This document shows, piece after piece, positions 52,590 to 64,000 of a DNA stretch of 64,000 nucleotides. Origin of the DNA: Rothia sp. P100 (GTDB lineage: Bacteria > Actinomycetota > Actinomycetes > Actinomycetales > Micrococcaceae). Every line of letters begins with the position of its first letter. Positions within the stretch are counted from its first letter, which is position 1. Both the position numbers and the translations under genes were made by a program. The stretch covers positions 434,001 through 498,000 of the forward strand of contig NZ_JAMAYG010000001.1 in NCBI RefSeq assembly GCF_023712425.1, written 5' to 3'. The notes under the pieces are model-generated. The model was not told where the DNA came from. It saw nothing but the letters and a program-made list of their open reading frames with translations, and did no database searches.

Positions 52590-53717
52590 TTAGCGGACGT
52601 AGGGGGTGACGTTAACGTCGATACGCTGGAAGGATTTGAGGTCGGTATAACCGCAGGTTGCCAGTGCGCGGCGCAGTGCACCGACGATATTGGCGGTACC
52701 ATCAGCATGTGCACTGGGGCCGTAGAGCACCTCTTCGAGGGAACCTACGGTGCCCAGCTGGGTGCGCACTCCGCGGGGGAAGTCTACTGAATGCGCCTCA
52801 TTACCCCAGTACCAGCCCTTACCCGGTGCTTCTTCAGCGCGGGCCAGGGGGGCACCGACCATGACGGCGTCCGCACCCATGGCGAGCGCCTTAATCATGT
52901 CCCCGGAGCGTCCCAGTGAGCCGTCCGCGATCACGTGTACGTAGCGGCCGCCGGATTCGTCCAGATAATCTGAGCGAGCTGCGGCGACATCAGAGATTGA
53001 GGTTGCCATGGCAGCCTGGATGCCCAGGCCACGGCGGGTTGTCAGGGTTGCGCCGCCGCCAAGACCAACCAGGACGCCGGCAGCGCCGGTTCGCATCAGA
53101 TGCATAGCGGGAGTGTAGCCAGTGACGCCACCGACGATAACGGGCACGTCCAGCTCGTAAATGAACTTCTTGAGGTCAAGAGGTTCACGGTTAGCAGAGA
53201 CGTGCTGGGCTGAAACGGTGGTGCCGCGAATGACGAAGAGGTCAACGCCTGCCTTGACCACTGTCTCGTAGAACTCCTGGGTGTTCTGAGGGGTCAAGGA
53301 GCCTGCGACGATGACGCCCGATTCACGGATCTCAGCCAGTCGAGCGGTAATCAGCTCAGCCTTGATGGACTCGGCGTAGATTTCCTGCATACGGCGGGTA
53401 GCTGCTGAAGCATCGCCCCCCGACAGGGCGGTGATTTCATCGAAGTAGGGCTGGGGGTCCTCGTAGCGGGTCCAGAGACCTTCCAGGTTGAGCACGCCCA
53501 AGCCGCCCAATTTGCCTAGGGCAATAGCTGTCGCCGGTGACATGACCGAATCCATGGGGGCGCCGATGATGGGGGTATCGAATTTAAAGGCGTCAATCTG
53601 CCAGCTGATATTGACGTCGTTGGCGTCGCGGGTGCGGCGGGCTGGCACCAGAGCAATCTCATCGAGAGAGTAGGTGCGGCGAGCGCGCTTGGACATACCG
53701 ATTTGAAGATCAGTCAT
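52590..53717 (-). CDS. guaB3: GuaB3-family IMP dehydrogenase-related protein
   Basis: A 375-residue IMPDH/GMPR-fold TIM-barrel protein without CBS domains. It begins LQIGMSKRARRTYSLDEIAL, typical of actinobacterial GuaB3, and has PIIGAPMDSVMSPATAIALG and VHVIADGSLGRSGDMIKALA. The loop that holds the catalytic cysteine in guaB (GPGSICTT) reads GGGATLTT here, so no cysteine is visible at that site. Function of the family is unsettled. guaB lies directly upstream (60 nt). Confidence 0.92.
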   Translation of the reverse strand: MTDLQIGMSKRARRTYSLDEIALVPARRTRDANDVNISWQIDAFKFDTPIIGAPMDSVMSPATAIALGKLGGLGVLNLEGLWTRYEDPQPYFDEITALSGGDASAATRRMQEIYAESIKAELITARLAEIRESGVIVAGSLTPQNTQEFYETVVKAGVDLFVIRGTTVSAQHVSANREPLDLKKFIYELDVPVIVGGVTGYTPAMHLMRTGAAGVLVGLGGGATLTTRRGLGIQAAMATSISDVAAARSDYLDESGGRYVHVIADGSLGRSGDMIKALAMGADAVMVGAPLARAEEAPGKGWYWGNEAHSVDFPRGVRTQLGTVGSLEEVLYGPSAHADGTANIVGALRRALATCGYTDLKSFQRIDVNVTPYVR

Positions 53718-53777
53718 GGTTTCCTTATCCCCGAGCTGTGAGCCTGCTCGGTCAATATCAGCTGGTGTGCCGGGTCT

Positions 53778-57490
<3,713 letters not shown>

Positions 57491-57615
57491 GGCAGACTCC
57501 CTCCCTACTCTTTAGCCAGCATGGCGCCTCAGCTGGGGCGCTGAGGTGGTACTGGCGCAATCCATAAAGGGTTAAGTTTACCGCTCCATCCTGAGCATCA
57601 GCTTGAGAAAACACG

Positions 57616-57656
57616 AAACTGCCCGCTACGGTGGCTAAGACCATAGCGGGCAGTTT
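57616..57656 (-). terminator. Terminator after groEL
   Basis: AAACTGCCCGCTA pairs perfectly with TAGCGGGCAGTTT over a 15-nt loop, 20 nt after the groEL stop, with TTTTC beyond it on the minus strand. Confidence 0.88.
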
Positions 57657-57675
57657 TCCCTGAGAAAAGAAGGGG

Positions 57676-59292
<1,617 letters not shown>

Positions 59293-59319
59293 CTAGGGTG
59301 GTTGAGAAGATAAAGGGTC

Positions 59320-59610
59320 TTAGGAGACAACGGCCAGCACGTCGCGTGCTGAAAGGATGAGGTACTCGCTGCCGCCGTACTTAACTTCAGTGCCGCCGTA
59401 CTTGGAGAAGATGACAACATCGCCTTCTGCTACGTCAACGGGAATGCGGTTACCCTTGTCATCGACGCGGCCGGGACCAACAGCGATAACTTTAGCTTCC
59501 TGGGGCTTTTCCTTGGCGGTATCGGGGATTACGAGACCGGATGCGGTGGTCTGCTCAGCTTCTACGATCTGCACAACAATGCGGTCTTCAAGCGGCTTGA
59601 TGGTAGCCAT
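59320..59610 (-). CDS. groES: Co-chaperonin GroES (10 kDa)
   Basis: A 96-residue co-chaperonin: [20 protein letters not shown], the mobile loop [40 protein letters not shown] and a C-terminal [14 protein letters not shown]. First gene of the groESL operon. GGAGC Shine-Dalgarno 6 nt upstream; a CIRCE dyad lies 89 nt upstream. Confidence 0.98.
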   Translation of the reverse strand: MATIKPLEDRIVVQIVEAEQTTASGLVIPDTAKEKPQEAKVIAVGPGRVDDKGNRIPVDVAEGDVVIFSKYGGTEVKYGGSEYLILSARDVLAVVS

Positions 59611-59698
59611 GTTCTTGCTCCTTCTAGGGCGTAAACGTTAGGGGTTGACCTGCGCTAAAACTGTCTTCGGTGTCGTCGCGGTGCCACCGACTACAGAT

Positions 59699-59725
59699 TT
59701 AGCACTCTAAACGGTCAAGTGCTAA
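59699..59725 (-). promoter_or_regulatory. CIRCE operator (HrcA binding site) for groESL
   Basis: TTAGCACTC - 9 bases - AAGTGCTAA matches the CIRCE consensus TTAGCACTC-N9-GAGTGCTAA with one mismatch in the second arm. Its position before groES indicates heat-shock control by the HrcA repressor. Confidence 0.95.
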
Positions 59726-59852
59726 CTAAAACTTTAGAACGTCTCTGCTCACGGGGCAACCGAGCCAGCAGGTTTCGCGGTGAGCGCACCGCGGTGGGGC
59801 TATGATGAAGAGGTTGCAAAAGTGAGCCAAGCCATAAGCAAGGAGGAATGGC

Positions 59853-61058
59853 GTGATCAAACTTCTCTTTTGGCCGGTGCTGGTGCCCTCCTTCCTCTTT
59901 GCCGCAGCCCTGGGAGCTATCACCCCTCTCATCATTCTTGCAGCCATCGACATAGGAATACCCCCTGCAGCAGCTGCCCTCCTCATGGCTGCCTCGGGCG
60001 TTGCGGCGCTTGCTTGTACGGTTCCGGTGGGCGCAGCTATTGACCGGGTAGGCGACAAGAGGGCCATGACTCTGGCTACCCTGAATGCAGCCGGCGCCCT
60101 GGCACTGACTATTCTGGCTCTTGCAGTGCCTTCGGGCTGGTCTATTGCCCTCTATATCGCCGGTCATTTGTTGCGCGTGCCCGCCCAGGTTGCCTGGGGA
60201 TTGGCACGCCAAGCTGTGGTGGCTGAAACCGTTGCCGCCAAAGACCGAGGCAAGGCAATGACGTCCTTGGGCGGGGCACAACGAGCAGGTTTCCTCGCCG
60301 GACCGCTGGTCGGTTCCCTCATGCTCATTTGGCTTCCTCTTTGGACCGTTTTTGCTTTCTCCATCATTCTGGTTTTAGCTGCAACGGTACTGCTGCGAAT
60401 CCCCCGCTTTAATTCAACCTTTGATCGGGCAACCGCCCAGGCCAGAGAAAACAGGGCAGCCACCGAAACAAGCCAACTATCGGTTACTTGGAACACCGTT
60501 TTCGTGGCTGGCATCGGAGTCGGCCTTCTCTCAGTGACCCGGGTGAGCCAGCCCATTCTGGTAGCCCTCTGGGGGCTGCACCTGGGCTGGTCCGAAGCCC
60601 AGATTTCCTTAGCCATTGCCTTGGGCTCTGCTCTGGAGATGGTGCTCATGTTCCCCGGCGGTTACCTGAAAGATCGGGTAGGTCGTTCCTTTACCCTGAG
60701 TCTGTGCCTCGTTTTCTTTGGCGGAGGCTTCCTGCTGGTGCCGTTCTGGGACGGTAGCTGGGGTTTCGTCCTTGCCCTCATCTGCATGAGTGTGGGCAAC
60801 GGCCTGGGCTCCGGTATCAATATGACCATCGGTGCTGACCTTAGCCCGGACACCGGCAGGGCCAAGTTCTTGAGCATCTGGTCCATGTTCTCCCAGGTGG
60901 CTGTTGTGGGTGGTCCCTTGGGTATTTCGGCTGTGCTCACTGCGTTCGCCCTACCGGCGACCTTTATATTGGTAGGATCTCTGACCGTCTTTGGAGCCGT
61001 TTGGGCACTTGCCACTCAGCCGATTACTAAACTACCTACCGGTTCCCGGCGCAGTTAG
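59853..61058 (+). CDS. MFS transporter
   Basis: A 401-residue major facilitator protein with twelve predicted helices (from PSFLFAAALGAITPLIILAA to FILVGSLTVFGAVWALATQP). MFS loop motif text: GAAIDRVGDKRAMTLATLNA between helices 2 and 3, and YLKDRVGRSFTLSLCLVF in the second half. GTG start with AAGGAGG 6 nt upstream. It reads away from groES and may share regulatory DNA with it. The substrate is unknown. Confidence 0.9.
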   Translation: MIKLLFWPVLVPSFLFAAALGAITPLIILAAIDIGIPPAAAALLMAASGVAALACTVPVGAAIDRVGDKRAMTLATLNAAGALALTILALAVPSGWSIALYIAGHLLRVPAQVAWGLARQAVVAETVAAKDRGKAMTSLGGAQRAGFLAGPLVGSLMLIWLPLWTVFAFSIILVLAATVLLRIPRFNSTFDRATAQARENRAATETSQLSVTWNTVFVAGIGVGLLSVTRVSQPILVALWGLHLGWSEAQISLAIALGSALEMVLMFPGGYLKDRVGRSFTLSLCLVFFGGGFLLVPFWDGSWGFVLALICMSVGNGLGSGINMTIGADLSPDTGRAKFLSIWSMFSQVAVVGGPLGISAVLTAFALPATFILVGSLTVFGAVWALATQPITKLPTGSRRS

Positions 61059-61082
61059 ATAGCACCACTAGAATAAGAAACG

Positions 61083-62381
61083 ATGACTAGCTTTACACCA
61101 GCACCAGCCCATCCTTTCAGTGAAGAGCTGCTCGCCGCCGTCCACGAATTCACCCCCTACACAGCTGATACTGCCCTTGCCGCCGCGAGTGCGCTACGGT
61201 CCAGGGGGTTTACCCCTGAAGAGACCTCAGCAGTGCTGACCCAGGCAAAACTCCGCACCCAGGCTGCCAATAAGTTTGGTGAGCACGCTGCAGAGATGCT
61301 GCTGACTGAGGCAGGGTATGAGCAGGCAACCAGGGCAGCTGTGGGGGCGCGTCACGCCCAAAGATTTGTAGACGCAGGTCTCAGCTCGGTAGCTGATTTG
61401 GGCTGCGGAATCGGGGCTGACTCTCTCGCCTTTGTCGCCGCCGGTCTGACCGTGACAGCGGTGGAGCTTGACCCGGCAACGGCGGCTTTCACCGCCCATA
61501 ATCTGCAGGGTTTTGAGACCGCCCAGGTGCTGGTGGGCAATGTAGAAGAGGTGCAACTAGAAAACCTGACCACGGTCTCGGGGCAACCGGTAGAGGCGCT
61601 CTGGCTAGATCCTGCCCGCCGCGAGGTGGAAGGCGGCGCCACCACGTCCCGGCTCTTTGACCCCGAAGCTTTCTCCCCTCCCCTGTCCTTTGTAGAGAAG
61701 CTGGCGGCCACCGGCATTCCCATGGGCGTCAAGATGGGCCCCGGCCTGCCCCACGAGCATATTCCCGAAGGCTGCGAAGCTGAATGGGTGTCCCACGGCG
61801 GTTCGGTGGTTGAGGTGGTGCTCTGGTTCAATGCTCTCGCCCGCCTAGGAGTGCGCCGGGCGGCCAGCGTCCTCTCATCTCACCCCTTAGAGCCGGAGTT
61901 GCTGGGCGAGATTACCTCGTCCCAAGACTCCCCGGACCTCACTGGAACGCACGAACACGAACCACTTGTGGGAGAACTCAGCAATTACATCGCTGAGCCC
62001 GACGGCGCGGTGGTGCGTTCCCACCTGGTCTCTGATCTTGCTCATCAGCTGGGTGCCCAGCTACTGGATGAAAAGATTGCCTACCTAACCATGGAAATCC
62101 CTGCAGAGACCGCCTTAGCGCAGATCTATACGGTTCAGCAGGTGCTTTCCCTGCAGGATAAGACGCTCAAGCGATGGGTTAAGGAGCAGGGCATCACCAC
62201 CCTGACGGTGAAAAAACGCGGGGTCGATATTGTGCCCGAGCACTTGCGTGCCAAGCTTTTGGCCGGGGTTAAGAAGAAAAAGGGAGCGGCGGCGGTTCCC
62301 GCCACCCTAATTTTGACGCGCCTGGGCAACGGGGCTGAATCTCGGCGGCTGGCTATCCACGCTAACCCGGTGCAACCATAA
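61083..62381 (+). CDS. Class I methyltransferase with THUMP-like domain
   Basis: A 432-residue protein. Residues 95-220 hold a SAM-methyltransferase core (SVADLGCGIGADSLAFVAAG with LTVTAVELDPATAAFTAHNL, then LWLDPARREVEGG). The C-terminal 130 residues match the THUMP-like domain of actinobacterial methyltransferases (KTLKRWVKEQGITTLTVKKR then GVDIVPEHLRAKLLAGVK, a run of basic residues). An RNA substrate is likely. It follows the MFS gene after 24 nt. Confidence 0.85.
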   Translation: MTSFTPAPAHPFSEELLAAVHEFTPYTADTALAAASALRSRGFTPEETSAVLTQAKLRTQAANKFGEHAAEMLLTEAGYEQATRAAVGARHAQRFVDAGLSSVADLGCGIGADSLAFVAAGLTVTAVELDPATAAFTAHNLQGFETAQVLVGNVEEVQLENLTTVSGQPVEALWLDPARREVEGGATTSRLFDPEAFSPPLSFVEKLAATGIPMGVKMGPGLPHEHIPEGCEAEWVSHGGSVVEVVLWFNALARLGVRRAASVLSSHPLEPELLGEITSSQDSPDLTGTHEHEPLVGELSNYIAEPDGAVVRSHLVSDLAHQLGAQLLDEKIAYLTMEIPAETALAQIYTVQQVLSLQDKTLKRWVKEQGITTLTVKKRGVDIVPEHLRAKLLAGVKKKKGAAAVPATLILTRLGNGAESRRLAIHANPVQP

Positions 62382-62506
62382 GACAGCCTGTGCGCTGTGA
62401 AGCGTCCCTTACCGTTTTTTGTCTTTTTCATGACGCAGAATTCGGCGCCACCCTAACCCAGCCCCTAGACTAGAAACAGCCTACTGACTAGCCCCCGGAG
62501 CCGCCC

Positions 62507-63649
62507 ATGATGCCCTTTAATGTCTCAGAGCAGTCCACCATTGGCGTGGAATGGGAAATCGCTCTCGTTGACCCGGCAACCCGCGAACTGTCCTCGCGTG
62601 CCCCTGAGGTGCTGACGGCACTCAAGGAGCACCACCCTCAGCTACTGGTGCCGGGCAAGACTCAGCCCCATATCACCGGAGAGTTTTTAGATAACACCGT
62701 CGAGCTGGTGACAGGTATCTGCCGCACCCCAGCCGAAGCCTCCGACCAGCTGCGCGAAGCGGCGTCCGTCCTCAAAGAGGTCACCGACAGTCTGGGGCTA
62801 GGCTTCTTCTCCGCAGGAACGCATCCCTTCTCACGGGCCCTTGAGCAACCGGTCGCCGATAAAGACCGTTACCAGCGAGTGCTGGACCGCTCCCAGTTCT
62901 GGGGGAAACGGCAGATTATTTACGGCGTGCACGTGCACACCGGCGTGGATTCGCGCGATAAAGCATTGCCGGTACTGAACGGGCTGACCAACTTTTACCC
63001 TCATTTACTGGCACTTTCAGCTTCTTCCCCCTTCTGGGAAGGTGAGGACACCGGCTTCGCCTCCCACCGTGCGCAGCTCTTCCAGCAGCTGCCGACCAGT
63101 GGGCTGCCCTTTATTTTTGAAACCTGGGAAGACTACGAATCCTACTTGGGCGATTTGTTGGCAACCGGTGTCATTGACGAGCCCAGCGAAAACCGCTGGG
63201 ACGTCCGCCCGGTGCCAGGCTACGGGACCGTTGAGATGCGCGCCTATGACGGGCTTGCCTCGGTGCGTGATATTGCAGCGCTGACGGCTTTCACGCAGTG
63301 CCTGGTGGAGTGGTTTAGCCGCCAGTTGGACGCCGGTGGACGCGTGGAGCCGTTGCACCCCTGGCATGCCCAGGAGAATAAGTGGCGGGCCGCGCGCTAT
63401 GGCACTGAAGCTATCATCATCATGAATAATCGCAACGAGGAACGCCTGGTCACCGAGGACGTGCTGGGTCTGCTGGATAAGTTGGAGCCGGTTGCCCGCG
63501 ACCTGGGCTCTAGCGCAGAACTAGCCGATGTTGAACGGATGTGTCGTGAGGGTGCGGGTTACCAGCGTCAGCGCCGGGTTGCTGCCGAGCACCGGGGAGA
63601 CCTGCGGGCTGTGGTCGATGACCTGGTGGCTCAGGCGCAGGAACTATAA
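62507..63649 (+). CDS. Carboxylate-amine ligase of the GCS2/YbdK family
   Basis: A 380-residue glutamate-cysteine-ligase-type ATP-grasp-like enzyme: STIGVEWEIALVDPATRELS, HITGEFLDNTVELVTGICRT, IYGVHVHTGVDSRDKALPVL with the metal-binding His residues, and VEMRAYDGLASVRDIAALT. YbdK proteins join a carboxylate to an amine with weak gamma-glutamyl-cysteine activity. No Shine-Dalgarno is clear. The 125 nt upstream hold no feature I can name. Confidence 0.88.
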   Translation: MMPFNVSEQSTIGVEWEIALVDPATRELSSRAPEVLTALKEHHPQLLVPGKTQPHITGEFLDNTVELVTGICRTPAEASDQLREAASVLKEVTDSLGLGFFSAGTHPFSRALEQPVADKDRYQRVLDRSQFWGKRQIIYGVHVHTGVDSRDKALPVLNGLTNFYPHLLALSASSPFWEGEDTGFASHRAQLFQQLPTSGLPFIFETWEDYESYLGDLLATGVIDEPSENRWDVRPVPGYGTVEMRAYDGLASVRDIAALTAFTQCLVEWFSRQLDAGGRVEPLHPWHAQENKWRAARYGTEAIIIMNNRNEERLVTEDVLGLLDKLEPVARDLGSSAELADVERMCREGAGYQRQRRVAAEHRGDLRAVVDDLVAQAQEL

Positions 63650-63751
63650 ATAGAATCTCTGGGCAAGCTCGGACCGGTACCCCACAGCTGCCAGGCTGGC
63701 TCTAACCAGTAGGCTAGGCGCACGTGTGTAGATACTGTGTAGATACTTCGT

Positions 63752-64000
63752 CTAGACCGAGATGGTGGTGACCGGCAGGGATGAGTCGGCAGTGAAGTCA
63801 ATACCGCTGGGCTGCCGCCCCTCGGTGAGCAGACGGGCACCCAGAGCAGCGACCATAGCGCCGTTGTCAGTGCAGAGCGAGAGCTGTGGAATAACCAGTT
63901 TGATGCCGTGTTCGGCGCAGCGCTGGGCGGTGAGCTCGCGCAGTCGGGAATTGGCTGCCACCCCGCCGCCTAGCAGGAGGGTTTTGATACCGCGTTCAAT
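63752..64000 (-). CDS. tsaD: tRNA threonylcarbamoyladenosine synthase TsaD, C-terminal part (runs off the window)
   Basis: The frame continues past the right edge. Visible text is IERGIKTLLLGGGVAANSRL, then RELTAQRCAEHGIKLVIPQL and SLCTDNGAMVAALGARLL, the C-terminal part of the Kae1/TsaD ASKHA fold with its metal-binding DNxxM motif. TsaD transfers threonylcarbamoyl to A37 of ANN-decoding tRNAs. The N-terminal two-thirds lie outside this window. Confidence 0.93.
   Translation of the reverse strand: MERGIKTLLLGGGVAANSRLRELTAQRCAEHGIKLVIPQLSLCTDNGAMVAALGARLLTEGRQPSGIDFTADSSLPVTTISV

Overview
The window is chromosomal DNA of a high-GC actinobacterium, most likely a Micrococcaceae member close to Rothia. 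This rests on the conserved order guaA - DUF3817 - SURF1 - guaB3 - guaB, on groES/groEL under a CIRCE operator next to a tsaD gene, on MEP-pathway ispH beside xseA/xseB, and on actinobacterial protein styles throughout. The genus is an inference from gene order and protein style. No rRNA, tRNA or CRISPR array was seen.

Layout. 0.2-2.3 kb: a class III aminotransferase next to wrecked remains of an mmsA-like dehydrogenase and a PucR-type regulator, a decaying amine/amino-acid catabolic locus. 2.4-5.3 kb: a methyltransferase, a GNAT acetyltransferase and a 521-residue protein of unknown function. 5.54-14.05 kb: a genomic island inserted at the 3' end of ychF. It consists of three consecutive cassettes, each bounded by a degenerate copy of the last codons of ychF (starting at 5542, 10366, 12846 and 14031). 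The cassettes carry conflict-type genes: (A) a GHKL-ATPase/PD-(D/E)XK nuclease with a frameshift, a small membrane coiled-coil protein, a wrecked large serine recombinase and an Mrr-like nuclease; (B) an RloC/PrrC-like AAA ATPase with a CPFC zinc-hook motif; (C) a protein with a C-terminal TIR/deoxyribosyltransferase-like domain. The presumed original ychF terminator now lies 8.5 kb from the gene, just beyond the outermost repeat.

14-35 kb is housekeeping and transport: ychF; an ABC-2 exporter with its own two-component system and a likely operator; an SMR efflux protein; rmuC; ispH; xseAB; an AlaA-type aminotransferase; a substrate-binding lipoprotein; a Nudix hydrolase; MscS; an HTH-less LysR-like protein with a VTT/DedA protein; CYTH-CHAD; galU; 5-formyl-THF cyclo-ligase; and an FmdB zinc ribbon. 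35.3-39.5 kb holds a 1307-residue SF1-helicase-like protein whose catalytic motifs are eroded. 39.6-47.2 kb is an alpha-glucoside uptake and hydrolysis locus: RpiR regulator, PTS EIICB permease, and two GH13 alpha-glucosidases that differ at the specificity residue. 47.4-49.3 kb holds a secreted GH25 lysozyme with SLH repeats and a 90-bp tandem duplication at the guaA terminator.

49.3-64 kb covers GMP synthesis (guaA, guaB3, guaB) with SURF1 and DUF3817, an acyltransferase-3/SGNH membrane protein, groES/groEL, an MFS transporter, a THUMP-like methyltransferase, a GCS2-type ligase and the 3' part of tsaD.

The most notable feature is the serial island at ychF. A conserved gene end appears to have been used repeatedly as an attachment site for small one- or few-gene defence cassettes, most of which carry no recombinase of their own.
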